Of a stretch of 64,000 bases of DNA, positions 1 to 11,384 are shown piece by piece. The stretch is from Sclerurus mexicanus (taxonomy: Eukaryota > Chordata > Aves > Passeriformes > Furnariidae). The position numbers and the translations under genes were made by a program. Within the stretch, counting starts at the first letter, position 1; each line of letters opens with the position of its first letter. The notes beneath the pieces were generated by a model, which worked only from the letters and a program-made list of their open reading frames with translations, did not search any database and was not told where the DNA came from. Location of the stretch: positions 425,835-489,834 of the forward strand of contig VWZF01002687.1 in NCBI GenBank assembly GCA_013396755.1. The letters are read 5' to 3'.

Positions 1-3000
1 GGTCAAGAGTCCTTCTGTAATCTATTAGCTGAGGGTTCACGCCTGCAATGACCACATAAGGTTCTTTACCACTAAAGAGTATCCAAGTGCCCAAAGGGTC
101 AGAGAAGCTATGGAAAAGAGTAGCCTGTGTAGGGGACAGACTTCCACAAAATTTCACAGCATGGGATCCTACCAGTTCCTTTTCCCCCCCTTTTCAGGTC
201 ACAGAGCTCCACAAGCTGAGCCGGGTGGGTGGAGGTGAGTTATCTCTCCGAGAGGATGAGAGCACAGATCTGACTGCAGTGGAGCAACCTGTACCTGCAG
301 CCACAGCCAGCACAACGGAGAAGAGATTCAAGAACTGCTGAAACCCTATTGCATGCTGAAGTCCCTGTCATCCCTCGCAGATTAAAGCTATTGCTGCTAA
401 ACCAGAACAGCTGTCAGGAAGAGTAGGATTGAAAAATGAGTCTCATTTACACTGGAAATAAGTGCAGTACAGAGACCAACACTTTACCCCTCAGCCTAGT
501 GGATACCAAATCGGAGACATGTATGGATACAACAGCTCAGATCCAAAATCCATAGTGTTATTCTGCTGCGGTGGGGCTCCCCGTCCTGGGTGGCTACATT
601 GCTTCTTCATCCAATCTGTTCTAAACCTGTATGTCTATATATCATAGGTTAGGTGAACAGAACTGGCAGTTAAAAACCAAATCAAACCAGAAGAGTTCTA
701 TCCTGAAATTACCTTAAAAACTAGGCATACTGCCAGCCACAGTACTTTGGAGCCAAAGGCCTCCAAGTGGAGACCCAAGCTGGCAGCTCCAAAGAAGCCT
801 GGGATTTCCAGGGTCCAGGGCTCATGGCAAAGCCCATCTGAGGAAAGTGCCAATCTGAATCATAAGTTTTTAACGTGAATCATATTGCATTCACTTTTGA
901 GAGAAGCAAAATGCTTCTCTGAAACAAGACTGCCATTCTGAGCCTAATTCCAGGCAGATTCAAAGGCTATGTTATGCCAAATACTGTGCTCGTGTGCCAA
1001 ACTTTATATGATGCTTGAAGCATTGCACTTCATAATAAAAACCCTGCACAAAGCTATGTGATCCTCTTAAGAGAGAGATTATTATCTGCAGTGTCTTTTT
1101 TAATCAAGAACTTCAAGGTTGTTTATTATCTGCAGTGTCTTTTTTAATCAGTAGGAAGACTTCCAGTTGACTTAACACTAGGATGGGAGAGAAAAGTGGG
1201 CAAAAAGAAAAATTGCACAGGGTAGCACAACCCTTCGCTGTTCCATACCTTTGCCTCACTGCAATACTTTCCACACAAAGATTTCCCCTTACAAACATTA
1301 ATCAGCGGGATTTGCTCTTGCTTTTAAGTGTACAGAACTGGAAGGAAATTAGCAGACTGTGATGTAATTTTAATTGCATTAATATGCAATAAAAGTATGT
1401 CCTTGGCAGAAAATGCTATTACTATACTACTTATTGGTTTAAATATTAAATACAACTGTCTTCTTCAGTGCTTCTTTTCTAATTACACTTTTTATATTCT
1501 AACGTGTATTTGTCTTCCTACAATCATTTTGGAAACTAATGACTTCTTTCAGGTTGGCTATATTCCATTCTTTTTAATACATCCAAGTGAGATTTAATTT
1601 GAAATCTGACATCACCTTAAAATATTAATAAGATCAGGGTAGTTTTATGGTATATATTAATCCTGATGATTGAAAGGAGTTTGATGAAGTTGGTGCAGGC
1701 TTTAGGTACACCTTAAGGAGTGAAAAAATTATGTGTGAGAAATGTATCAATATGGAGATGAATCTAAATCCACTGAGAAACAAGAATAACACAGATCAAA
1801 CTGGGGAGCTAAAGTGCAGGTTTTGTTGCCAATTACCATCAAAGCCGGAGACTCCTTGAAATCTACCCAAAGGGAGAGAATTCCTGGAGCTCCCTATAAG
1901 ACAGAAATAACCCTGTGTCCTCCCCTAGGGATATTGTGCCATGCCACCCAAGTCCTCGAGCAGCTCCACACACAGCTACTGCCCATTCCACACCTTCAAC
2001 GCCAGCTCCCTCACTGACAAAGGTCAGAGCTGGCCAAGGCCAGCCTGGCTATGTCTGTGCTCTGTAATCACTTAGCAACTCTCTTTCTAGGGGAACAGTG
2101 GCATTTCCAACTCATCCTCCTATTTAAATCGCTCTGTTTTCATTCAACTTCACTTCAGTGGCTTGGACCACAGCGGAGCAGCTACTGAGAAAACATTTTT
2201 AAAGTTAGTATCTAAAACAACAAACCTATCTCTAAGCATCTGATTATTTTCTATGGAGAACCTGAAAAGTCTGAATCAGCTGAAATAAATACAGCAAGGA
2301 TTCTCATCATTCCCTCCACCTTTATTTGCCATTTACATGACTTGAAAACAAATGCCACTACATACGCTAAGGAGAAAACAGGTTCAGCACTGAATGGCTT
2401 TTTTGAAATACATGATTTAGGATCAAATACACAAGATTAGTTTGTTGAAGCATGAGACAGTTTTATGGAAAACTGGAAGATCCCCAGAAAATGTACTGCA
2501 AACATCACTTCAGTGTGTGTTTTGTAATAAAAATTGCTGCTAGTCTTAATCAACTGTTTTAATTGTATCATAAAAGGTATTTATGATATTATGCCAAGAA
2601 TGTCTACACAGAGCCAGGAGAGAGTCCATGTAAGGCAAAGCAACTGCCAAATCTTGTCTGCAGGGAAGAACAGTCTATGCTCAACAGCACCAGTTTTGGT
2701 TCTCATCAGTGGACTACCACTCAGGACAGCACTGAAGACTGTGCTCAGCAGAAAGAGATCTCTGTGAGCAGAGATGCCCTCCCGAACAGAGATCTAAAGC
2801 CACACACACAGGTAAGGAGCCAAAGTCCCATTGAAATTAAGATCTAGCTTGTGCTTTATGCTCTTCTTGTTTGTGAGGCTGCTGTGAAGCTGGAGAGAGC
2901 CAAGTGGAAGAGCCATGCAAGGCTAGAAGTGCACACCACTGTCACTGCAGACGTCCCAGACCCACCTCTGTAATCAGTATCCATTCATTTAGCTGCTCTG

Positions 3001-4797
3001 ATGACAACAGAGAGAGGACTGCTGAACATCGATGCCAAAGTAATTCACTACAGTCCTGTTTTGCCCGAGAAAAAACAAATGGTGCGTTGTCCTATGTATT
3101 CATTAATCTATATGTCTATTTAAACTTTTTGGTACGTTAAAAGTAAATGCTAGTACTCACTGAATGCAAATATTCATAATACAAGGAAATTATTTTAAAA
3201 CAATATTTAAAACAGCAAATTTTGTTAAACTAGGAAACAATTAAAAACTCTGGGAAAAAGCACTATAAGATTATGCCTTTACCAGACCCCATCCGGTTCC
3301 AAAAGTATGTACAACTAGTATTAAATAAAAGATATTTTCTCCCTCAGGAATGCCAAACACCATTCTTCATGAATATGTATAATTAGACGTTCTCTGTGAG
3401 TGAGAAGTAGTAATTAATTCAGTGTTAAACATCACAACCTATTACTTGAACTCCATGGCAACCAACACTGCCAAAAGAGAAAATGAAATTTCAAAGCCTA
3501 TTTTTAAGTTATTACAGTTACACATTTCCCAAAATTTCAAAGCAAGCTTGTGCTACTTTTAGATACAGACAATTTAACTTCTCTAATTGAAGAGACAATG
3601 AAAGATTTTTGCTTTTATTTTAAAAAAGGCTCGATGGCAGTGAATTACTGTTTCCCTGGTGCTCAGGGCTTTGAAGGCAGAGAAGAGGAAAGGTAGCCAA
3701 TATTCACAGTAGTCACTCCGTGGTATGCACAGCATAGGGATGTAATCCCAGGGGTTCTCAGTTTCAGATTGATCTCCCTGACTGCTCTGAATGACCAGGC
3801 CCTCACCTGGGGGTTTCAGGTTCTGACCTTAAGGCTGGAACCAGTGATTTTCACCCTTGGACCCACTAAGGGTGAAGGTAGGCTGAGAAAAGCCACATAT
3901 CTCCAAAATCTGAACAGCCTGGATTAAATGTGGATGGTTGTACCTTTGTGTTTTCCTCTGTACCCAAACAAAGCCATAAGGGACCACAATAGAATTCACA
4001 GTCCTTGGCTTAGGAAGACGTGAACAGCAAAATAAAAATCAATGACATCCAGGAAAGCAAGTTCCAGCACACAGAGAGATGTGACTCCAGACCCTAGGAA
4101 TGTTGGTCTAAAGGAAAAGGGTAGTAAAGATTGACATTTCCTTAGAGAAAACATAGTAGTCGCAGAAATACAAATCATCCTCTGGGTGGAAGTAAGATAG
4201 CACATGTAGCTAGAGGATGGTTTTGACACACTTCTTGAGCACATCCTGTACCTTAAATTCAGGTGTTCTAAAAGCACCAGGTCAGTCTGTTAAGGACAGG
4301 TAAAAAGTACAGTATGAGCTGATAGAAGGCCATAGTCTGACCCAGTCAACAAAGCATCAAGTATAACAAGAAACTGTCATGCAAGTCTTTTAATAGAAGA
4401 AGAAAGCCAACAAAAGCGACTGTCTAATACTCAGGGAAACTGGGACCTTGCTTAGGGATGTCACCTAGAAAGCTGAAATTTGGAAAGCCTTTTTTTGCAT
4501 CATCATTTTATTAAATATCAATTAGCGCTCAATACCAGCAATAGACGGTGAGACGTCAATCCCAAATCAGGAAATAAAAGGATTTGAGAATATCTTGGTA
4601 CATCAGACGTTTTTAGTTTGATTTGGCTTTTCTTGAAGAGCTGCTGGGGGAGCTGTTGGCATTTATCTTGGAGGTCCCCAAAGACTGCAAATGGCAAACA
4701 ATAAAAAGGAGGAGCCCCAGAACTATAAATACAACACCTTAGCTTCAGTTCCCAGAACTGGAACAGAATAAATAACTAACCTGCTTGTAAATTCCTG
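1..4797. other. non-coding AT-rich stretch, probable CPNE4 intron
   Basis: I see no gene here. Open frames are short (under 95 codons), lie on both strands and resemble no family I know. The only structure I can point to is the 28-bp direct repeat near 1.1 kb, listed separately. The stretch lies on the 3' side of the first CPNE4 coding exon, read on the minus strand, so it is most likely intron. That assignment is inferred from the gene's orientation. Confidence 0.5.
1079..1150. repeat. 28-bp perfect direct repeat, 44-bp period
   Basis: The 28-base string at 1079-1106, which contains 'attatctgcagtgtc' and a T-run, recurs exactly at 1123-1150. A 16-base spacer separates the copies. The identity of the copies suggests a recent short tandem duplication. 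I see no coding or regulatory role. Confidence 0.9.
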
Positions 4798-4842
4798 AAG
4801 AAAACCCAAACAAAACTAGCCAACAAAACAAACAAAAAAACC
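4798..4842 (+). repeat. A/C-rich low-complexity tract
   Basis: This is a run of A-rich sequence broken by single C and CC steps ('aacaaaacaaacaaaaaaacc'-like). It lies immediately 5' of the CR1/L3-like element. It may be the decayed tail of an older insertion or simple low complexity. Confidence 0.6.
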
Positions 4843-4844
4843 CC

Positions 4845-5705
4845 AAGATGAATAACAGACGGCATGGATTTGTCAGGAAGAAGCCCCATCAAACCAATCT
4901 GATTTCCTTCTATGACAGGATAATGCCTTTTGGAGAACAGAGAAAAACAGTAGATATCATATTTCTTTACTTAAGTAGCTTTGACTATAATTTCATGTGA
5001 AATTCTCTAAAACAAGGTGGAAATATTAGACTAGAAATGGTTAGAAAAGGCTATTCAGAAAGAAGACATACATGGCTCATCATCAGTAAAGAGAAATGCA
5101 TGCATTCAATGATATTGCACAGGGAAGTGTCCTAAGTGTGGCATTATTGAATATTTGTTTTAATGAACTGAAGGATGGGGGGGGGGGAAGTTTGTTAAAT
5201 AGCGCCCATCCGGGAGGGGCTTCAAGTGTATTGGAAAGCAGGACTTCAAAATTTCTCTGCAAACTCTGCTCTGAGCACCTGCTCAGTTTGGTGCATTGCA
5301 TTTCAAAGCAGGAATGACCACCTGAAGGAAGCTCGCAGGCAGCACAGTGAAGATTGATCATAGCTTTGGAAAACACAACTTAGGAGGAAGGACTGAACAA
5401 ACCAGGCTCACTGTCTTGAAAAGACTGACAAAAACTTACGAGCCGCAGCTACTTCAAAAGAGGAACTGTCTGTTCTTCATGTTCAGAGGATTCAAGTGCT
5501 GAAACTGCACAAAAAACCCCCTAAGGTCAGATACAATTGAAAGTATACGGAAAGGAACTTAAAGATCAACAGTGCTAGAATAGAATGCCTGGGGTGGCTC
5601 TGGTGTCTCCATCATTGGAGGTCTTGAGGAATAGGCAAGAGACACATTTGCTGTTGGAGCACAGAAAATTGACATGGTCTTAGAACCTTTCAAGCTCTGT
5701 GAAGC
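4845..5705 (+). mobile_element. old CR1/L3-like LINE fragment, internally deleted
   Basis: The segment reads in the order of the 3' half of a CR1-clade reverse-transcriptase ORF. The first part matches 'ggatttgtcaggaagaagcc...aaccaatctgatttccttctatgacagg' and 'gtagatatcatatttctttacttaagtagcttt'. Next comes a 'cacagggaagtgtcctaagtgtggcattattgaatatttgttttaatgaact' part, corresponding to the conserved region around the RT active site (GS-VLSVALLNICFNEL in one frame). The tail at 5580-5705 resembles the terminal 'ctctcaaggtcccttccagctctgtgaag' stretch. Deletions and stop codons break the frame, and an 11-G run sits at 5177-5187. Divergence looks higher than in the other CR1 pieces, so it is probably an older amniote CR1/L3 lineage. 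The family call is from memory of LINE consensus order, and the exact ends are uncertain. Confidence 0.7.
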
Positions 5706-6590
5706 AAAGACAAATGATCCTTTGCAAAGGGGAATAACAGGTAGAGGTATAAAAAAAAACCCCAGCCCAAATCTGGATGACATTTTGAAACCACTCAGTA
5801 TTAGACGCTGTCCTTACAGGAATGTGGAAGGCACAGTCACACCAGCACTGCACAGAGAAGCGCTTCCTTTAACAAGCTAAGGCTAAACCAGGCGGTGCTG
5901 GTGCCTCAGTGATGCCTCCTGCTACAGTCAAAGCACGCTTTGTGTGTCAGATTGCCAGATTAGCTTTCACTTAAGAATCAGACACAGCCAGAGAGAGAAA
6001 ATTCATTAGACACAGGCAACAGGTGAGTATGTGAATGAATAAAACGCTCAGTTACCAGGGAGCTCACACCATCTGCTGGATTGCCGATTCTGCTTCTGAG
6101 CAAGCCAGCACTGCCTGACAGTGGCAGAAGCTTCTGCCTGCAGTGATCTGAAGGTATTAGCAATTCAGTTCCAGTGCAAAAAGGCAGCTCTGAGGCCAAG
6201 TTCTCATTGCACTTCTGTTCTTTCTAAAATATTTCTCAAGAAAGATTAAAAGACAATTTTCATTGTCCAGCCACAAGATCCCTTTTATCAGAGCAGCAAA
6301 GACATTTGACAGTAGATGGAGAGGGGCCTGAGTTCCCCCAGCAGGCTGCTGGATGAAATGAGAAATCATGGAGCTAGGCAAAACTTCTGCAGATTTCCCT
6401 TGTGCAGATCCGTGAATAACAAGTTGCACTAATTAGTGAAGTATTTGCATTGAGCTCAAAAGCAAGACTTCACCAATAAATCTTACCAACTGAGGTCTAA
6501 AAGAATGATCAGCATTCTCTCCTTTTTCTGAGATGAAGCTATTTAGGGAACCTGGAGTTGAAAGTAATTGCATTGTGGATGCACTTCATA
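5706..6590. other. no gene seen
   Basis: This stretch lies between two LINE fragments. Short frames on both strands show no recognisable domain, and I see no splice-bounded exon. Confidence 0.5.
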
Positions 6591-6733
6591 CACCGTCCCT
6601 GGAGGTTTTTTAAGATGAGAGTGGATGTGGCACTTAGTGCCGTGACCTAGTAATCACAGTGGTGTTGGATCAAGGGTTGGACTTGATTATCTCAGAGGTC
6701 TCTTCCAAGCCAGCTGATTCTGTGATTCTATGA
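6591..6733 (+). mobile_element. CR1 LINE 3' end
   Basis: The segment starts with 'caccgtccctggaggttttt' and continues through a 'gttggacttgattatctcagaggtctcttccaagc' block. It ends with the CR1 terminal motif 'gattctgtgattctatga'. This order is diagnostic of the 3' end of avian CR1 elements, which are usually 5'-truncated as here. It is non-coding and dead. Confidence 0.92.
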
Positions 6734-8957
6734 ACTAACAGTGACCAAACTTTCTCTCCCAAAGCACGAAGAGGAAAGCCTGAAGTCCGTAACTGGGGAA
6801 TAAGCGCTGTGTGCAATAAACACGCCAGTTTGAGAGTGACAGGCTCTGGGTTAGATTATCAGATTATTTGTGGCTAACCTGCCTCCAAAATCCAGTGGGA
6901 TTTCTTCTCCTCCCTAGGACCCAGAGGAAGTATGCATGGGTCAAGCAGGTTCTCGGGAGCATGCACTGAACTTTCTCCCTCTTCTTCATGCTGTATAAAA
7001 AGGGACACAACTACAGGCTTTAAGATACTGCACCAGACAACTAGCATACACCTGAGGTAAAATAAAGGCCTGCACCAGTCAGGACTGCAATGGCACAGAA
7101 ACTCTTCCATCAAGGCTTCATTTTGTGCCAGAAAAATGACCCACTGAAGCACATTCCTTGAACTGCTACCTTGAAGTAAAAAACTCTTCAGCTATATTTC
7201 TAGGCATACCACAAAAGATAAAAAAGGATCATGAGCCCACAAATTCTAGCAGAATTTGGCTCCAACATAACACTCAAACTTCATGGGTTTGTCTCACTGC
7301 AGAATCCATTTTCAACCCAGGTCAGAAGCAGCCCCTGAAATGCCGGGCTGGGTTTGGTGGGCTCATGGAGAGGTTTCTCTGGTTATTGGAAACCAGTCTG
7401 CAAACTGTGAGTCTGCTCACAAAGCCCACAGACAGAGGCAGGCAAGATACTCCAGAGCACATGGCAGAGGAGTGTAGGTGAGCAGGGAGCCAGCACGGTC
7501 ACTCATGGTCAGCCACTCACACAAGCACTGGGTGTCCCCCCAAAAACCAGATGCAGCTTAAGGTTTTCCATGCAGAAAACTCATCTGTCCTGTGTACTTC
7601 CTTTGTGCCACCCCTCTGAATCTCTCTGCTCTTTTGTTCTCTTTCTTCTCTCCTTGATTATAAGGCACAAGTCCCTGTGGTATTTTGGGGCTGGATTTGA
7701 TATCCCATGAAATCTTTCACTAGTTGTGAAGCTTTCCTAAATGACAACTCACAGTATCTTTTCCACTTTCTGCCTACTTAACGTTCATTTTAGTTCTTGT
7801 GTGCAGAAGGATATGCACATGTACAGAACCCATACAGAAAGTCTTGGAAGCAACTCAACATTTGTTCTTCTTGTGGCATGTACTTTCTTTGTAGCGAGGT
7901 GTTTAACTAGGTCTAAGTTTTCGGGGTGAGAGTCATCTGTTCCTTCAGGCCTAAGCAGGCTACACTTAGCTGGCTATTCCCAGCCACGACTTCAACTACA
8001 GTGTCAAAATGAACCCATTTCACACGATCAGTTTGACAGGAGCAAACACCAGTAATTATAAAAAAATATTCGGAAACTGCCCTTTAGTTTTATGCCACCA
8101 ACACTGCAAAGGCAAAGAGCTATGGATATTTGGGTACCTCAGCATATAAATGTTAGTTTGTGCTCTCAGCTTAGATAATTTACAGGTCAGAGAGAAAAAA
8201 ATCCATCCTAAAATAATTTGCATTTCAACCTTGTGGGTGTGATAAAAACATCACCTGAAACACATCTTGTTGCTCATACTCTATATTTGATGTATCTACC
8301 CCTTTCACCTTGCAAAGAAATGAGGACAGTCATAAACTTCAATATAAAACTAAACTACTGCAGGATGTTTATTCTAGAAAATTAACTTAATCTGAGAAAT
8401 CTTACCTTTAAGGCTAGTAAATGACTATTATTTGTAAGATACTGGTTGGCACAAAGCCACAGGATTTGCAATTAAAATATGCAAAACCAGAGTGGAATAG
8501 TGCTGTGTGTGTAAATTATGCATGTTTCTTATTAAATCAAATCCCTTTACCTCCTCTTCTCCTCCCCTCCTCCACTTATTACACAACTTGTCATCTCTTA
8601 TTTACATGCCATATGATACACAACCCAAATAGAGAGGGCAAACATCCACAATATGTGCAGCAAAGGGAGATATTTGCATTTAAGACATGAATATGCATTA
8701 GGAGGCAACACATTCCAGATACATATTTTAAAAGTGAGACTGTTTATTTTGACAAGCTTATTGCTCGAAATGCCACTACGTGCTCCCCCATGCCTCCCAG
8801 CATGAGCTGGTGCTCTGACTGAACACACAACACCCAGCCTAGAAAGAGCCGAGATCCTGCTAAGCCAGTTTCAAAGCCATGGGCTAATAAGGAAGTCACA
8901 ACATTGGCAGGTGGAAGGAGGAAATTCTTGGGTACAGAGGGAGAATCCATTCATAGT

Positions 8958-9224
8958 ATTCTCTCTTTTCTCCTCCTTTATTTTTTTTTCTCCTCTGCTC
9001 AATGTGACTTTTCTGCGAAATCAGAGAATTTCTCTGCAAAACTGGCATCTGCTAGAAAAGAAAGTACCATTTATGAAATTAGCATTGAAAAAGGCTAGCT
9101 TTGTTTCTGAAGTTGAAATGGGAAACTAGCCTTCGAAGTAAAGAAGATAACCCCCTTCTGCATTCCTTTTTACCTATTTTCTTTTTTTTTCCCCCTCTGT
9201 TTTTGTCTCTTGCTTTCTCTCAAG
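8958..9224 (+). repeat. pyrimidine-rich tracts (two blocks)
   Basis: Two polypyrimidine blocks lie in this interval, one at about 8958-9000 and one at about 9160-9224. The second contains a T9 run followed by C5. The sequence between them is not repetitive. This is ordinary intronic low complexity with no downstream exon that I can recognise. Confidence 0.6.
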
Positions 9225-11364
9225 TACATGGGTAAGGCCTAAAAAGTGAAGGTTGTTACGTGGGATCTTAAATCCCCTGTGCTTGGAGTCTACATCTGTA
9301 TAAAGAGCACAGCAGTAGTTGTTGGCCTCACAGAGGTGGTACAAGCATAAATGAACAAATGTTATATGAAGAGGTACGTAGGCTAGACAGATAAACAGAC
9401 AGGCAAGCCTTTTGGGTCAAGGCACTGAGCTCTAGAATCCAGGCTCTGCCACAGAGCAGCTTAAATTCTCGATCCTATGTAATTCCCAGTTCTGCATTCA
9501 CTGGTGCAAAGGAATGATGCTTCCCCTCCTCTCTAAAATGCCTTTTAGAAATTAGAATTAGACAGTTTGGGACATAGCTGGCCAAGGCTTAGACAGGAGA
9601 TGGCTTGCCTTGTTTTTGTGAAAGGGAAATGTCAATTTTCTCGTTACATTTTTCAAACATTTATATAAAAATATAAAAACACTCAAACATATTCTCTCTC
9701 AGCCAAAATTTTATAACATATGGTTGCTTGAAAAGCACTCAGTAGTTCTAAAACATACAAAGAGAAGTGTTTTCCTCTGAAATATTTCAAGTTAGCAGCC
9801 TCCTCATAAGTCACTGGCTCCCCCAGTTCAGGGATTTTGCTAACACTTTATGAAATGCATGAAAAAAACAAATATTCTGTTTTCTACTCTTCTACTCCTC
9901 TAAATTCAAGATCCAGAACAAAAAGCATACAATGCAGCCAATACCATGGGACTTTCAAATATGTCAAGACACAAGAGCCAACACTACCAAACCAGAAGAC
10001 AACACAACAATTCAGGAGCATCTCTCTGTAAGCTGTGTCATAGCAGAAAGACAAGAAAAATGAAATCTAGTTTGTTGTTTTCCTATGATAGAGTAAGGAG
10101 AGACTGTGCTTGGCAATTCTGTCTGTCTGCAAAGTGCTTGAGCTACTCCCTTTAGACCAAATCACCGCTCCAGTCTCCTGGTGCTGCTCAAGGCCTCTCT
10201 GACACTGGAAGCAGGACTGGGACTGAAAGGTAAGGATGGCTTCGGTGCATTGAGTAATGGATTGGAGTGACAAGAGATACCAAAGAGGCAAGATCAGCCC
10301 TTGGGAAATAACAGGACCTGAGCTGAACTAATGAGAAGGTTTTCTGGTGACGGGTTCCCGATACTGGTGGAGGACTGGAGGGATTCTGCTTTTCTGCATA
10401 GGAAAGGGTATCTGATGTAGCTTCATCAGGTTTTCTACTGCACACAGAATACTCAGGGGAACCCCACAATTAATTTTGTGGACCAATAAGAAAGGCCACA
10501 GTGTGACACAGTCCTACCCTGCAGATACAACATATTCCATTCTTTCTATTTCAGTCTTTTTTGAAGTACCTGCAGTTCTGTACACCACAGCAACAGAAAT
10601 GCTGCCACAGCTTTTGCTGAATCACGTATTATTATATTATACCCTGTACCTCATGCCAAAAAAGAGAAATGGAATAAACGGAAGTACCATAAAAATAGTA
10701 AGAAACTCCACAAGCTTTCAGTTCTTGTTTCTGGCCAAAGATAATGAAAACTGTGAGCTTTCTTATGCAGCTGATGTACAGAATCTACTGCTACAGTCAA
10801 TTAGATTATCAAAATAGACCAAAGCACATAAGTATACGCTACAAGCAGAAAATGTTATGCAAACAGCAGGGCTGCCTGTTACAGAATCTCAGGGGAAGAA
10901 ATAATTTTGACATAAGAGACAAATGAGGTAAGGAGAATAAGTCTTTTGATGTTACAAGTCTCTTAATGTTACTTTGTCAGGAAAAAGGGGATCAAGTGGT
11001 AGGACTTGTCAATATCTACAATAATTGCTCATTTTTTTCTAGTTTTTCTGCAGGGGGGGAAGAAAAAAGACTACCTAATTCCAGCCAAGCCTGACTCAGC
11101 TAAGGCCTGTTCTTCCACACAGCCCCAGCAACTTGCCAACCTCACTTCTCACAGGCTTCAAAAGGTGTGTGCACAGCACAAGCCAAACCTGACCCAGGAA
11201 ATGATCTAGCACAGTCCACGTGAAAGCAAGAACACGCTCCTCCCCATGGGTACTACAACTGGGTCATTTGCCACACCAGGACACAACACAGTGGTGCCAA
11301 AATAACCTCAACAGAGAGGGCACAGGAAAAGCAACCCTTTAGAACCAAGACACAAACCAAGAGG

Positions 11365-11384
11365 TTTGTATCTACAGATACAAA
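11365..11384. repeat. perfect 8-bp inverted repeat with 4-nt loop
   Basis: TTTGTATC at 11365-11372 is the exact reverse complement of 11377-11384, with loop TACA between them. Just downstream the string 'agaggtttgta' is repeated. The arms are short, so the hairpin could be chance or a slip-mediated duplication. Confidence 0.6.

Noticed and set aside
5096..5376. Overlapping plus and minus frames at the 11-G run
   Set aside because: The plus frame is a decayed CR1 reverse-transcriptase piece and the minus frame is its shadow.
10476..10817. 113-codon plus-strand frame
   Set aside because: It is AT-rich, matches no family I recognise and has no splice-like borders, so it is consistent with chance.
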